Shown: positions 38,116 through 50,116, counted from the first letter of the stretch. The stretch: DNA of 64,000 nt from Nocardioides mangrovi (GCF_020073815.1 NZ_JAIQZJ010000011.1:1-64000); one strand, 5' to 3'. Made by a program: numbers and translations. Notes: a model not told the origin generated them from the sequence alone.

Positions 38116-38538
38116 TCAGTAACTGACGGTGGCGCGACAGACTTCGCCGGTCCGCTGGTTCTCAGCGCGGAAGACGATGTCGTCAGTACCGACGCCGTTG
38201 AACATGGTCCGCTGGATGCGGAACGCGCGGTCGGTGTCCTCGTCGCCGGTCGCGCGTCCGTCGTCGGACACGTCCCCGTTGTGCTTCAGCTTCCAGACCC
38301 ACACGTCGCTGTCGTCGCTCCAGACGGTGCCGACAACGAGGAGGCGTGCGTTGTTGTTCTCGAGAGTGCCGACCTTGACCACGGCGCGGGACGACGTGTT
38401 CTTGTCGCAGCCGTCCTTGCCCTTGGCGACATCCGTCGCAGTCCCGCCATCACTCCACGCCGCACCAGGTACGACGAGAAGGGCCGCTGCGCCCAGCACG
38501 AGGCTGAGCACGATGGCGGGACTGCGTCGGATGAGCAT
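38116..38538 (-). CDS. small secreted protein of unknown function
   Basis: 140 residues. A signal peptide covers about residues 1-29 (IVLSLVLGAAALLVVPGAAW, cut near WSDG). The mature part is hydrophilic with two Cys (GCDKN and EVCRATVSY), which may form a disulfide, and LLVVGTVWSDDSDVWVWKLK in between suggests a beta-rich fold. No family recognised. The ATG has AAGAGGATCG upstream. It lies just upstream of the kinase gene in the same orientation and could be co-regulated with or sensed by it. Confidence 0.75.
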   Translation of the reverse strand: MLIRRSPAIVLSLVLGAAALLVVPGAAWSDGGTATDVAKGKDGCDKNTSSRAVVKVGTLENNNARLLVVGTVWSDDSDVWVWKLKHNGDVSDDGRATGDEDTDRAFRIQRTMFNGVGTDDIVFRAENQRTGEVCRATVSY

Positions 38539-38632
38539 CGATCCTCTTTCTTGAGTGACCCAAGAGGAGATGCTGCTCCCCCGAGTTGCCCCAAGTCTGG
38601 GTCAGCGAGCGGACCGGTCGCCATTGTCCGGT

Positions 38633-38679
38633 GGTACTAGGACCCCCGGCGCTCGTCGCGGTGATCGGTACTAGGACCC
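38633..38679. repeat. 13-bp direct repeat around the HAD stop codon
   Basis: GGTACTAGGACCC occurs at 38633-38645 and 38667-38679, 34 bp apart. The first copy contains the HAD gene's TAG stop. It looks like a small local duplication. Confidence 0.6.
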
Positions 38680-39426
38680 TCGCGCCACACCGCGGCCAGG
38701 TCGATCCCCTCCAGCGTGTCTGCGAAGACCCGACGCTCCCCCACGAGGACCGGGACGTGGTTCTCCACCACGAGCACCAGGCAGCCGGCCGCCTCGGCCG
38801 ACTTGGCGCCGGTGTTGGAGTCCTCCACGGCCAGGCAGTCCTCAGGCCGTACGCCGAGCGCTGCGGCGGCGGTGAGGTAGGGCTCGGGGTGGGGCTTGCC
38901 GAACTCCACCTTGTCGCCGGTCACGATCACCCGGAAGGTCTCGGCGGGGAGCCGGGCCAAGATCGGGGCGACGAAGCGCTCGTAGGACATGGTGACGAGC
39001 GCGCACGGCGTACCGCTCGCCACGAGGCCGGTGAGCAGCTCGACGGCACCGGGCCGCCACGGGACCTCCTGCTCGACGCGGCCGACCACGCCGTCCAGGA
39101 GCTCCTGGACGATCTGCTCCGGCTCGAGGTCGATGCCCATGTGCTCGCGGATGTAGCGGCCTGAGTCGAGCAGGTCGTTGCCGACCAGGTTGAGCGCGTG
39201 CGCCTCGCTCCAGGTGCCGCCGTACCGCTCGGCGAGGGCGTACTCGGTCTCGATCCAGTACGGCTCGGTGTCGACCAGCGTGCCGTCCATGTCCCACAGG
39301 ACCGCTGCGGGTGTCTCAAGCCGTGGGGATTGGTCACCAACCCCCTCCGGAGGGCCTCCCACGTGGGGGTTGGTGACCAATCCCGATGCCTGCGGCGCGG
39401 GGTCGGTCGACGGACCGGTCGCCGGA

Positions 39427-39434
<8 letters not shown>
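38637..39434 (-). CDS. HAD-superfamily phosphatase (beta-phosphoglucomutase-like)
   Basis: 265 residues if it begins at the ATG overlapping the metH stop (ATGACTGA). HAD motif I is [10 protein letters not shown] (Asp48, Asp50), motif [10 protein letters not shown], motif [15 protein letters not shown], motif [12 protein letters not shown]; the cap is of the C1 type. Substrate unknown, likely a small phosphomonoester. The first 36 residues are not part of the fold: repeat copy 8 is translated there (SGLVTNP and GVGDQSP). No ATG, GTG or TTG lies between the element and the catalytic motif, so translation must start within or before the element. Confidence 0.9.
39326..39384. repeat. dispersed inverted-repeat element, copy 8, within the HAD coding frame
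   Basis: Arms TTGGTCACCAA (39330-39340) and TTGGTGACCAA (39370-39380), spacer 29 nt, outer pair A/T. It lies just past the metH stop but inside the HAD reading frame. The 51-bp core is a multiple of three, so it passes through without a frameshift or stop. Confidence 0.9.
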
Positions 39435-43149
<3,715 letters not shown>

Positions 43150-43188
43150 CGGGACTCCTCTCGTGGCCGCGAGGCGGCCGGGTCAACA

Positions 43189-43218
43189 AGCCTAGGAACA
43201 AGCGTCCACAGACTGGAC
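43189..43218 (-). promoter_or_regulatory. metH promoter with inverted repeat at -35
   Basis: TAGGCT (43189-43194, minus strand) would give a leader of about 33 nt. GTCCA (43204-43208) and TGGAC (43214-43218) form a short inverted repeat over the -35 region, a possible operator. Confidence 0.45.
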
Positions 43219-43273
43219 CTGATTCCCAGATGCTGACACCGCGCGTGGCGCGGGCAGAAATCCTGGCGCCGAC

Positions 43274-43279
43274 TAGGCT
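43274..43279 (+). promoter_or_regulatory. PAC2 gene leaderless -10 box TAGGCT
   Basis: The hexamer is followed after 7 nt by the GTG at 43287. Confidence 0.6.
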
Positions 43280-43286
43280 TGGTGGG

Positions 43287-44135
43287 GTGATCGAGCTCCA
43301 GGGGGTCCGCGACCTCGTCGACCCGGTGGTGATCGCTGCGTTCGAGGGCTGGAACGACGCCGCGGACGCGGCGTCCGGCGCGGTGGACCACCTGATGCGG
43401 GTGTGGCACGCCCAGGTCGTCGGGGCGGTCGACCCCGAGGACTTCTACGACTTCCAGGTCAACCGGCCCACGGTCGGGACCGACGACCGCGGACACCGAC
43501 GGCTGACCTGGCCGAGCACCCAGATCGCGATCGCCTCTCCCCCGGACCTGGACCGCGACATCATCCTGATCCGCGGGATCGAGCCGAACATGCGCTGGCG
43601 GCAGTTCTCCGCCGAGCTGCTCGCCGCGTGCGAGGAGCTCGGCGCCGAGATGGTGGTCACCCTGGGCGCGCTGCTCGCCGACACCCCGCACACCCGCCCG
43701 ATCCCGGTCACCGGCACCGCCACGGAGCCCGAGCTGGTCGACCGCCTCGACCTCGAGCAGTCGACCTACGAGGGCCCGACCGGCATCGTCGGCGTCTTCC
43801 AGGACGCGTGCGTGCAGCTCGACATGCCGTCGGTGTCCTACTGGGCCGCGGTGCCCCACTACGTCGCGCAGCCGCCGTGCCCGAAGGCGACCCTGGCGCT
43901 GGTCTCCCAGGTCGAGGAGCTGCTGCAGGCGAGCATCCCCCTCGGCGACCTGCCCGAGGACGCCCGCGCCTGGGAGCGCGGCGTCGACGAGCTGGCCGAG
44001 GAGGACGAGGACGTCGCCGACTACGTCCGCGCCCTCGAGGAGACCCGCGACACCACCGACCTGCCCGAGGCGTCCGGTGAGGCCATCGCCCGGGAGTTCG
44101 AGCGCTACCTGAAGCGCCGTCAGAGCGACGACTGA
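43287..44135 (+). CDS. PAC2 family protein
   Basis: 282 residues. PAC2 proteins resemble eukaryotic proteasome assembly chaperone 2; the bacterial function is not settled. Seen: VIAAFEGWNDAADAASGAVD at the N-terminus, YDFQVNRPTVGTDDRGHRRL, ILIRGIEPNMRWRQFSAELL and VTLGALLADTPHTRPIPVTG. A charged C-terminal tail carries runs of Glu/Asp. It lies 13 kb from the proteasome genes in the same conserved block (Rv2125 in M. tuberculosis, recalled). GTG start is leaderless. Confidence 0.9.
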   Translation: MIELQGVRDLVDPVVIAAFEGWNDAADAASGAVDHLMRVWHAQVVGAVDPEDFYDFQVNRPTVGTDDRGHRRLTWPSTQIAIASPPDLDRDIILIRGIEPNMRWRQFSAELLAACEELGAEMVVTLGALLADTPHTRPIPVTGTATEPELVDRLDLEQSTYEGPTGIVGVFQDACVQLDMPSVSYWAAVPHYVAQPPCPKATLALVSQVEELLQASIPLGDLPEDARAWERGVDELAEEDEDVADYVRALEETRDTTDLPEASGEAIAREFERYLKRRQSDD

Positions 44136-44154
44136 CGCTCGGCCGCTCCGAGGG

Positions 44155-44213
44155 GGGATTGGTCACCAACCCCGTCTTCGAGGGCGACCAGGAGCAGGTT
44201 GGTGACCAATCCC
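44155..44213. repeat. dispersed inverted-repeat element, copy 9
   Basis: Arms TTGGTCACCAA (44159-44169) and TTGGTGACCAA (44199-44209), spacer 29 nt, outer pair A/T. It lies between two convergent genes, 20 and 22 bp from their stops. Confidence 0.9.
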
Positions 44214-44234
44214 CACCCGATCCGGCCGCGGGAT

Positions 44235-44747
44235 TCAGTGCGCGAACGCGAGCTTCAGCGCCACGATGACGACGCTGATGCCGGCGAGGACGATGCCGGA
44301 GAGCCACGACCAGCGGCGGCGTACGCCGGCGCCGAGGCGGTCGACGACCAGCCCGATCCCGACGAGCCGGACCACGACGACCAGGGCGGCGGCCGCCTCG
44401 ACGAGGACCGGTTCGAGGGTCGTCACGGCGCCGATCAGCAGGATCAGCGCCGGCGCCGAGCCCGAGGAGACGATCGGGAGGGCGTCGCGCAGCTCGGCGG
44501 GCCCGAAGGCGGGCTCCGCCGACGGGGAGTCGTCGTCGGTGAGCGCGGCGCCCACGGCGTGGGCGACGACGTGCGCCAGGTAGGTCGTCACGGTGGTCGC
44601 GAGCACGACGATCACGGCGTGGCCGTCCTCGATCGTGTGCGGGGTCGCGGAGACGACCGCGCCCAGGACCAGGATGTTGCCGTAGACGTACGCCGCGATC
44701 CGGGCGCGGCCGCGCTCCACCGGCAGCGGGGCCGCCGGCGAGGTCAT
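44235..44747 (-). CDS. hypothetical membrane protein
   Basis: 170 residues with four or five hydrophobic segments (about 17-37, 41-66, 91-108, 115-137, 148-167), a short basic N-terminus and an acidic loop near residue 75. No family recognised. The ATG lies 16 bp after the mshC stop in the same direction, so it is probably co-transcribed with mshC; no functional link is apparent. Confidence 0.75.
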   Translation of the reverse strand: MTSPAAPLPVERGRARIAAYVYGNILVLGAVVSATPHTIEDGHAVIVVLATTVTTYLAHVVAHAVGAALTDDDSPSAEPAFGPAELRDALPIVSSGSAPALILLIGAVTTLEPVLVEAAAALVVVVRLVGIGLVVDRLGAGVRRRWSWLSGIVLAGISVVIVALKLAFAH

Positions 44748-44763
44748 CGGGCCAGGCAGGGCG

Positions 44764-46002
44764 TCAGAACGCCAGGCCGAGGGAGGCGTCGAGGAGGGTG
44801 AGCATGGTCGACGCGGCCTCCGGGTCGCTGGTGTCGGCCAGGCCCTCGGTGCCGAGCGTCGCGGCCACCCACCGGTCCACGGCGGCCGTGGCGCGAGGCG
44901 CGTCCAGGTCGGCGGCGAGCGCCTCGAGGACCTCGGTCACCACGGGTGCAGCCGCGGCGCCGGCCCCCAGGGACAGCGCCCGGCGCCAGCGGTCGACGTC
45001 GTCGACGGCGTCCCAGAGCTCCTGGTCGCTCCACTCCCAGTCGCTGCGGAAGTGGTGGCGGAGCAGCGCGAGGCGGATCGCCATCGGGTCGACGTCGCTG
45101 TTGCGGAGCGCGGAGACGAAGACCAGGTTGCCGCGCGACTTGGACATCTTCTCGCCGTCGTAGGCGACCATCCCGGCGTGGCTGTAGACCTGCGCGAACG
45201 GTTCGCCGGGCAGGGCCACCTGGCCGTGGCCGGCGCACATCTCGTGGTGGGGGAAGACGAGGTCGCTGCCGCCGCCCTGGACGTCGAACCCGGTGCCGAG
45301 GTGCTGCTGCGCGATCGCCGTGCACTCGACGTGCCAGCCGGGGCGCCCAGGCCCGAAGGGGCTCTCCCAGGACGGCTCGCCCTCTCGCTCGCCGCGCCAC
45401 ACGACGCAGTCGAGCGGGTCCTTCTTGCCGGCGCGGTCGGGGTCGCCGCCGCGCTCCGGGTAGATCTCGAGCATCTTCTCGCGGGTCCAGCCGGACTCCG
45501 CGCCGAAGGCCGGGTCGGCACTGACCGAGTAGTAGAGGTCGTCCTCGACGCGGTAGACCGCGCCGGCGGCGTCGAGCTTCTGGACCAGCTCGACGACGAG
45601 CGGGATCGACTCGACCGCGCCGATGTAGTGGTCGGGCGGGATGACCCGCAGGGCCGTCATGTCCTGGCGGAAGAGCTCGGTCTCCCGCTCGGCGAGCTCG
45701 ACCCAGTCGACGTGCACCTTGGTGGCCCGCTCGAGCAGCGGGTCGTCGACGTCGGTGACGTTCTGCACGTAGACGACGTCGTGCCCGGCGGCGCGCCAGG
45801 CCCGGTTGAGCAGGTCGAAGGCGAGGTACGTCGCCGCGTGGCCGAGGTGGGTGGCGTCGTACGGCGTGATCCCGCAGACGTACAGCCTGGCCGGTCCGTC
45901 GGGCGAGGTGGTGACCAGCTCACCCGAGGCGGTGTCGTGGAGCGCGACGGGGGGTCCGGCGACGGGCAGGGTCGGGATCTCCGGGGACGGCCAGGCACGC
46001 AT
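44764..46002 (-). CDS. mshC: cysteine--1-D-myo-inosityl 2-amino-2-deoxy-alpha-D-glucopyranoside ligase MshC
   Basis: 412 residues. ATP-dependent ligation of cysteine to GlcN-inositol, the third step of mycothiol biosynthesis, the main actinobacterial thiol. It is a CysRS paralogue: Zn-binding Cys43 in [44 protein letters not shown] and FPHHEMC zinc ligands, and KMSKSRGN of class I synthetases. It lacks the tRNA-binding C-terminal domain, which separates it from true CysRS. ATG with TAGGCT 7 nt upstream. Confidence 0.96.
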   Translation of the reverse strand: MRAWPSPEIPTLPVAGPPVALHDTASGELVTTSPDGPARLYVCGITPYDATHLGHAATYLAFDLLNRAWRAAGHDVVYVQNVTDVDDPLLERATKVHVDWVELAERETELFRQDMTALRVIPPDHYIGAVESIPLVVELVQKLDAAGAVYRVEDDLYYSVSADPAFGAESGWTREKMLEIYPERGGDPDRAGKKDPLDCVVWRGEREGEPSWESPFGPGRPGWHVECTAIAQQHLGTGFDVQGGGSDLVFPHHEMCAGHGQVALPGEPFAQVYSHAGMVAYDGEKMSKSRGNLVFVSALRNSDVDPMAIRLALLRHHFRSDWEWSDQELWDAVDDVDRWRRALSLGAGAAAAPVVTEVLEALAADLDAPRATAAVDRWVAATLGTEGLADTSDPEAASTMLTLLDASLGLAF

Positions 46003-46009
46003 GTCGCGA

Positions 46010-46015
46010 AGCCTA
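46010..46015 (-). promoter_or_regulatory. mshC leaderless -10 box TAGGCT
   Basis: The hexamer lies 7 nt before the mshC ATG in the 24-bp gap after the kinase-like gene. Confidence 0.6.
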
Positions 46016-46026
46016 GCGAGTGAGGT

Positions 46027-46794
46027 TCAGAAGGGCGGCCACGGGATCGCGGGCCACTCACCGCGAGGCGCCGGCATCACCGGCCGGGCGAGGAGCCGGT
46101 CGCAGCGCCGGGCGAGGGCGCCGATCTCGAGCGGGTCGAGGAGCCCGGTCAGCTCGTCGCCGAGCGAGCCGCCCAGCGCCTCCCGGACCGCCCGGACGCC
46201 GGCGACCTCGTCGTCGGTGAGGTCCTCCCCCAGCCAGCCCCAGAGGACGGTCCGGAGCTTGTGGTCGGTGTGGAAGGTGACGCCGTGGTCGACGCCGTAC
46301 CGGTGCCCGTCGGTCATCTCCAGCACGTGACCGCCCTTGCGGTCGGCGTTGTTGACCACGATGTCGAAGACCGCCATCCGGCGCAGCGCCGCGCTGTCCT
46401 CGTGGATCAGGGACACGGGCTGGTCCTGCCCGTCGATGCCGTCGAAGACGTGCCGCCAGCCCTCGGGCGTCTCCCCCTCGGCCACCAGCGTCACCGCGAC
46501 CTGCTCGTCGTCGGGCTCCTGCCAGCGCTGCACCATCCCGGGCCCGTGCGGGCCGTCGCGCAGCCAGGTCTCGGGGACGACGTCCCACCCGGTCACCCGG
46601 GAGACCAGGTACGCCGCCCGCTCCCGGCCGGCGAGCGAGCCGTCGGGGAAGTCCCACAGCGGGCGCTCGCCCGCGACCGGCTTGTAGACGACGCGGACGT
46701 CGCCGATCTCGCCGACGAAGGTGGCGTTGGAGGCCGGCATGATCCGGCCGTGCAGGACGAGGTCGCCCTCGACCAGCTCCGCTGCCAGGTCCAC
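46027..46794 (-). CDS. SCO1664-family, PI-kinase/HipA-like protein
   Basis: 255 residues from GTG 46794; an in-frame GTG at 46836, overlapping DUF3090, is the alternative. Kinase-like features: VVYKP with Lys38 (ATP-binding type), GRERAAYLV helix, then the catalytic-loop-like FDIVVNNADRKGGHVLE (Asp151) and YGVDHGVTFH (Asp169, resembling the metal-binding DxG). This matches the layout of PI4-kinase, HipA and related atypical kinases. Actinobacterial homologues sit next to DUF3090 and a histidine phosphatase (family knowledge). The substrate is unknown and kinase activity is inferred. Confidence 0.8.
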   Translation of the reverse strand: MDLAAELVEGDLVLHGRIMPASNATFVGEIGDVRVVYKPVAGERPLWDFPDGSLAGRERAAYLVSRVTGWDVVPETWLRDGPHGPGMVQRWQEPDDEQVAVTLVAEGETPEGWRHVFDGIDGQDQPVSLIHEDSAALRRMAVFDIVVNNADRKGGHVLEMTDGHRYGVDHGVTFHTDHKLRTVLWGWLGEDLTDDEVAGVRAVREALGGSLGDELTGLLDPLEIGALARRCDRLLARPVMPAPRGEWPAIPWPPF

Positions 46795-46796
46795 GC

Positions 46797-47375
46797 TCAG
46801 GGGTCCCGCCGTCGGAAGCCGTTGGCCCGCACGCACAGGTGACCCTCGGGGTCGACGGGATTGCCGCAGAAGGGGCAGCTCGGTCTGCCGGCCTCGATGA
46901 CCTGCTCGGCGCGCTTGGCGAAGGCCCGGGCCGGCCCGGCGTCCAACCGGACCAGGAAGACCTCGTCGGGCTCGGGCTCCTCGAAGTCCTCGTCGACCTG
47001 GTCGGGTGTGACGACCGCGGCCTCGGTGAACGGGAAGACCTCGATCACCACGCGCTCGTCGTCGGGGTCCCAGGACAGCGTCATCGTGCCGGCGCGGAAC
47101 TCCTCCTCGATCGGCTGCTCCAGCGGCGCGCTGTCGTCGAGACCGAGCGGTGCGACCGCGGGGATGACTCCCTCGTTGGTACCGCTCGCCATCACCTCGT
47201 CGAGCAGCTCGTCGATCCGCTCCGCGAGCGCCTGCACCTGCTGCTTCTCCAGGGCCACGCTGACCACGCGTGCACCCGAGCGGGCCTGCAGGAAGAAGGT
47301 CCGCTGACCGGGAGGGCCGACCGTGCCGGCGACGAAGCGCTCCGGCGGATCGAATCCGTGGACGAGAGGTGCCAT
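46797..47375 (-). CDS. DUF3090 family protein with C-terminal zinc-ribbon motif
   Basis: 192 residues. N-terminal HGFDPPERFVAGTVGPPGQR and ARVVSVALEKQQVQALAERI are typical of DUF3090, and the C-terminus carries CPFCGNPVDPEGHLCVRANG, a probable zinc-binding site (two Cys, then His and Cys). Function unknown. The ATG has TAGGGT 7 nt upstream. It is followed after 2 bp by the kinase-like gene, a tight two-gene unit conserved next to mshC and the phosphatase gene. Confidence 0.88.
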   Translation of the reverse strand: MAPLVHGFDPPERFVAGTVGPPGQRTFFLQARSGARVVSVALEKQQVQALAERIDELLDEVMASGTNEGVIPAVAPLGLDDSAPLEQPIEEEFRAGTMTLSWDPDDERVVIEVFPFTEAAVVTPDQVDEDFEEPEPDEVFLVRLDAGPARAFAKRAEQVIEAGRPSCPFCGNPVDPEGHLCVRANGFRRRDP

Positions 47376-47382
47376 GCCAGTC

Positions 47383-47388
47383 ACCCTA
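47383..47388 (-). promoter_or_regulatory. DUF3090 gene leaderless -10 box TAGGGT
   Basis: The hexamer lies 7 nt before the ATG, between the phosphatase stop and the DUF3090 gene. Confidence 0.6.
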
Positions 47389-47421
47389 GACGGCACATGG
47401 CAAGGCCTCGCACGCTGCGTG

Positions 47422-48141
47422 TCAGGCGGTCGCCGAAGGGCCGGCGCCACCGCCGACGGCGGCGTCCGTGCGGGCCCGCGTCGTACGCCGCTTCCGGCCC
47501 GGCTTGGGCGCCAGCCAGGACAGGTCGCCCGCGTGGGTGTTGGTCGAGACCACGAACGGCCGGGTGGCCGTGTAGCGGATCACCGAGATGGACGCCGGGT
47601 CGACGTTGAGGCGCTGGAAGAGGTCGAGGTGCATGCCGAGCGCGTCCGCCAGCACCGACTTGATGATGTCGCCGTGGCTGACCGCGACCCAGACCGCGTC
47701 GGCGCCGTGCTGGGCCTCGACGGCTGCGTCGCGACGGCGTACGGCGGCCACGGCCCGCGCCTGCATGGCCGCCATCGACTCGCCGCCCGGGAACGCCGCG
47801 GCCGACGGCTGGGCCTGGACCGTGGCCCACAGCTTCTCCTTGGCGAGCTCGCGCAGCGGGCGCCCCTGCCACTCGCCGTAGTCGCACTCCGTGATGCCCC
47901 GGTCGGTGGCGATCTCCAGCGGGCCGGCCTGGGCCTGCAGGATCGCCCGGGCGGTCTGCCGGCAGCGCTCCAGCGGGCTGCTCACCACGGTCGCGAGCGG
48001 GACGCCGGCGAGCCGCTCCCCCGCCCGGGCCGCCTGCGCGACGCCGGTCTCGTCGAGCTTCACGCCCGGGAGTCGGCCCGCCAGCGTGCCGGCGGCGTTG
48101 GCCGTCGTCCGGCCGTGTCGCACGAGGATCACGGTTGCCAT
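47422..48141 (-). CDS. histidine phosphatase (MSMEG_4193-type)
   Basis: 239 residues. Phosphoglycerate-mutase-like acid phosphatase fold: LVRHGRTTANAAG with the phospho-accepting His, SSPLERCRQTARAIL, ECDYGEWQGRPL and the second catalytic His in WVAVSHGDIIKSVL. A basic, Ala/Gly-rich C-terminal tail follows (KPGRKRRTTRARTD). The substrate is unknown. It leads a minus-strand run with DUF3090 and the kinase-like gene; the M. tuberculosis homologue is Rv2135c (recalled). ATG start is leaderless. Confidence 0.9.
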   Translation of the reverse strand: MATVILVRHGRTTANAAGTLAGRLPGVKLDETGVAQAARAGERLAGVPLATVVSSPLERCRQTARAILQAQAGPLEIATDRGITECDYGEWQGRPLRELAKEKLWATVQAQPSAAAFPGGESMAAMQARAVAAVRRRDAAVEAQHGADAVWVAVSHGDIIKSVLADALGMHLDLFQRLNVDPASISVIRYTATRPFVVSTNTHAGDLSWLAPKPGRKRRTTRARTDAAVGGGAGPSATA

Positions 48142-48148
48142 GGCGGCG

Positions 48149-48154
48149 ACTGTA
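48149..48154 (-). promoter_or_regulatory. phosphatase gene leaderless -10 box TACAGT
   Basis: The hexamer lies 7 nt before the phosphatase ATG; its mirror-image partner for corA is only 7 bp away. Confidence 0.6.
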
Positions 48155-48161
48155 GTGCGGC

Positions 48162-48167
48162 TACGGT
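48162..48167 (+). promoter_or_regulatory. corA leaderless -10 box TACGGT
   Basis: The hexamer is followed after 6 nt by the corA GTG. Back-to-back with the -10 box of the divergent phosphatase gene. Confidence 0.6.
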
Positions 48168-48173
48168 GGGCCC

Positions 48174-49145
48174 GTGATCGTCGACTGCGCGTTGTACCGC
48201 GACGGATCGCGGGTCCAGGGCGACCACGACCTCCAGGCCATGCGTGCGCGCGTCCAGCAGCCCGGTGACTTCGTCTGGGTCGGGCTCTACGAGCCCGACG
48301 ACGAGGAGATCGCCCAGGTCGCCGACGTGTTCGACCTCCACCCTCTCGCGGTGGAGGACGCCGTCCAGGCCCACCAGCGCCCGAAGCTGGAGCGCTTCGG
48401 CGACATGGTCTTCCTGGTCATCAAGACGCTCTGGTACGTCGACGCGGACGACGCGGTCGAGACCGGTGAGATCGCGATGTTCGTGGGTGAGGACTTCGTC
48501 GTCAGCGTCCGGCACGGCCAGGGCACCGAGCTGCACACGGCGCGCGACGCGCTGGAGACGGACCACCAGGTGCTCGGCCACGGACCGGGCGGCGTGCTCT
48601 ACGCCGTCATCGACCGGGTCGTCGACGAGTACCTGGACGTGGTCGACGAGCTGGTCGTCGACGTCGACGAGATCGAGTCCTCGGTCTTCTCCACCGACCG
48701 GACCAACGACTCCGCACGGATCTACGTGCTCAAGCGCGAGCTCGCCGAGGTCCGCCGTGCGGTGCTGCCCCTGCGGGAGCCGGTCGTCCGGCTGGCCAGC
48801 GGCGACGTACCGGCCGTGCCCGAGTCGGCGACGCCCTTCTTCCGCGACGTCTCCGACCACCTCGCCCGGGCGGCGGAGACCGTGGACTCGCTCGACGGGC
48901 TGCTGTCGTCCGCGTTCGACGCCCACCTGGCGCAGATCTCGGTGCAGCAGAACGACGACATGCGCAAGATCTCCGCCGGCGCCGCGCTGGTCGTGGTGCC
49001 GACCCTGATCGCCGGGATCTACGGCATGAACTTCCGGCACATGCCGGAGCTCGGGTGGACCTACGGCTACCCGTTCGCCCTGGTGCTGATGGCGGCCGTC
49101 GCCGTCGGGCTGTGGGTGCTCTTCAAGAAGTCCGGCTGGCTCTAG
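48174..49145 (+). CDS. corA: CorA-family magnesium/cobalt transporter
   Basis: 323 residues. Pentameric Mg2+/Co2+ channel. A long cytoplasmic N-domain (DVFDLHPLAVEDAVQAHQRP, VGEDFVVSVRHGQGTE) is followed by the pore helix and two C-terminal membrane segments at about 265-285 and 298-318, with the signature YGMNFRHMPEL in the loop. The C-terminus KKSGWL is typical. The GTG start is leaderless and divergent from the phosphatase. Confidence 0.95.
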   Translation: MIVDCALYRDGSRVQGDHDLQAMRARVQQPGDFVWVGLYEPDDEEIAQVADVFDLHPLAVEDAVQAHQRPKLERFGDMVFLVIKTLWYVDADDAVETGEIAMFVGEDFVVSVRHGQGTELHTARDALETDHQVLGHGPGGVLYAVIDRVVDEYLDVVDELVVDVDEIESSVFSTDRTNDSARIYVLKRELAEVRRAVLPLREPVVRLASGDVPAVPESATPFFRDVSDHLARAAETVDSLDGLLSSAFDAHLAQISVQQNDDMRKISAGAALVVVPTLIAGIYGMNFRHMPELGWTYGYPFALVLMAAVAVGLWVLFKKSGWL

Positions 49146-49170
49146 CGGCGACGTCCGGTCGGTCCGTCGA

Positions 49171-49998
49171 TCAGGTCGGCGACATGACCCCGGTGGCGAG
49201 CAGCACGATGAGCAGGCCACCGAGCGCGAGCCGGTAGGGCACGAACCAGGTGATCTTGTGGTGCGCGACGAATCGCAGCAGCCAGGCGATGGAGGCGTAG
49301 GCGACCACGAAGGCGACGACGATGCCGACGATCATCACCCCGACGCCGATGTCGCCGCCCGTGGCGTCACCGAGCTCAAAGATGCCCGCCCCGACCAGGG
49401 CCGGGATCGACAGGTAGAAGCTCAGCCGCGTGGCCGCGACCCGGTCGATGCCGCGGAAGAGGCCGCCCGAGATGGTCGCACCCGAGCGGGAGACGCCCGG
49501 GATCAGCGAGACGACCTGGATCAGGCCGACCGAGATCGCGTCCCGCATCGTCATGTCCTTCTCGGTGCGCTGCTGGCTGCCGACCCGCTCCGCCCACCAC
49601 ATGACCGCGCTCCAGCCGATCAGGGCGCACGCGACGACCCACAGCGACCGCAGGTCGCCGGTGATGAGGTCCTTGAAGAGCAGTCCGGCGAGGCCGACCG
49701 GGATGGTGCCGACGATGACGTACCAGCCCATCCGGTGGTCGAGCTGGCCGCGGTACTCCGGCTTGACCAGGCCGACGCACCACGCCTTCGCGATCCGCCA
49801 GATGTCCTGGAAGAAGTAGACGACGACGGCCGCGATGGCCCCCATCTGGATCACGGCGGTGTAGCCGGTGACCGCCGGGTCGGCCAGGTCGAGACCGAGG
49901 GCCTTCTCCGCGATCGTCAGGTGGCCCGTGCTGGAGATGGGGAGGAACTCGGTGAGTCCCTCGACGATGCCGAGGACGACGGCGTCGAAGTAGTTCAT
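49171..49998 (-). CDS. uppP: undecaprenyl-diphosphatase UppP
   Basis: 275 residues. It dephosphorylates undecaprenyl diphosphate to recycle the peptidoglycan carrier lipid, and confers low-level bacitracin resistance when abundant. Family motifs: GIVEGLTEFLPISSTGHL and LIPGVSRSGATISGGLFRGI, with about eight hydrophobic segments. The ATG has GAAAGCGAG upstream. It is convergent with corA with a 25-bp gap and no room for a repeat element. Confidence 0.96.
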   Translation of the reverse strand: MNYFDAVVLGIVEGLTEFLPISSTGHLTIAEKALGLDLADPAVTGYTAVIQMGAIAAVVVYFFQDIWRIAKAWCVGLVKPEYRGQLDHRMGWYVIVGTIPVGLAGLLFKDLITGDLRSLWVVACALIGWSAVMWWAERVGSQQRTEKDMTMRDAISVGLIQVVSLIPGVSRSGATISGGLFRGIDRVAATRLSFYLSIPALVGAGIFELGDATGGDIGVGVMIVGIVVAFVVAYASIAWLLRFVAHHKITWFVPYRLALGGLLIVLLATGVMSPT

Positions 49999-50033
49999 CG
50001 ACTCGCTTTCAGGTCGGGCCGGTGGGTGCGCTC

Positions 50034-50039
50034 AGCCTA
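50034..50039 (-). promoter_or_regulatory. uppP -10 box TAGGCT (leadered)
   Basis: TAGGCT on the minus strand would give a leader of about 30 nt carrying the GAAAGCGAG ribosome-binding site. Confidence 0.45.
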
Positions 50040-50110
50040 CGGGGCCAGCCTGCCAACAACCTGACTGCGCCGTACGGCGAGCCACGTCGGGCCGTCATGC
50101 GGGCGTTGGC

Positions 50111-50116
50111 TACCTT
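50111..50116 (+). promoter_or_regulatory. aldo/keto reductase leaderless -10 box TACCTT
   Basis: The hexamer is followed after 6 nt by the ATG at 50123. Confidence 0.6.

Noticed and set aside
43150..43286. Cobalamin riboswitch before metH
   Set aside because: The leader is only about 33 nt from the likely start and no B12-box-like sequence is present.
44764..46002. Annotation as cysteinyl-tRNA synthetase
   Set aside because: The protein is short, lacks the C-terminal tRNA-binding domain and has MshC-type neighbours; MshC fits better.
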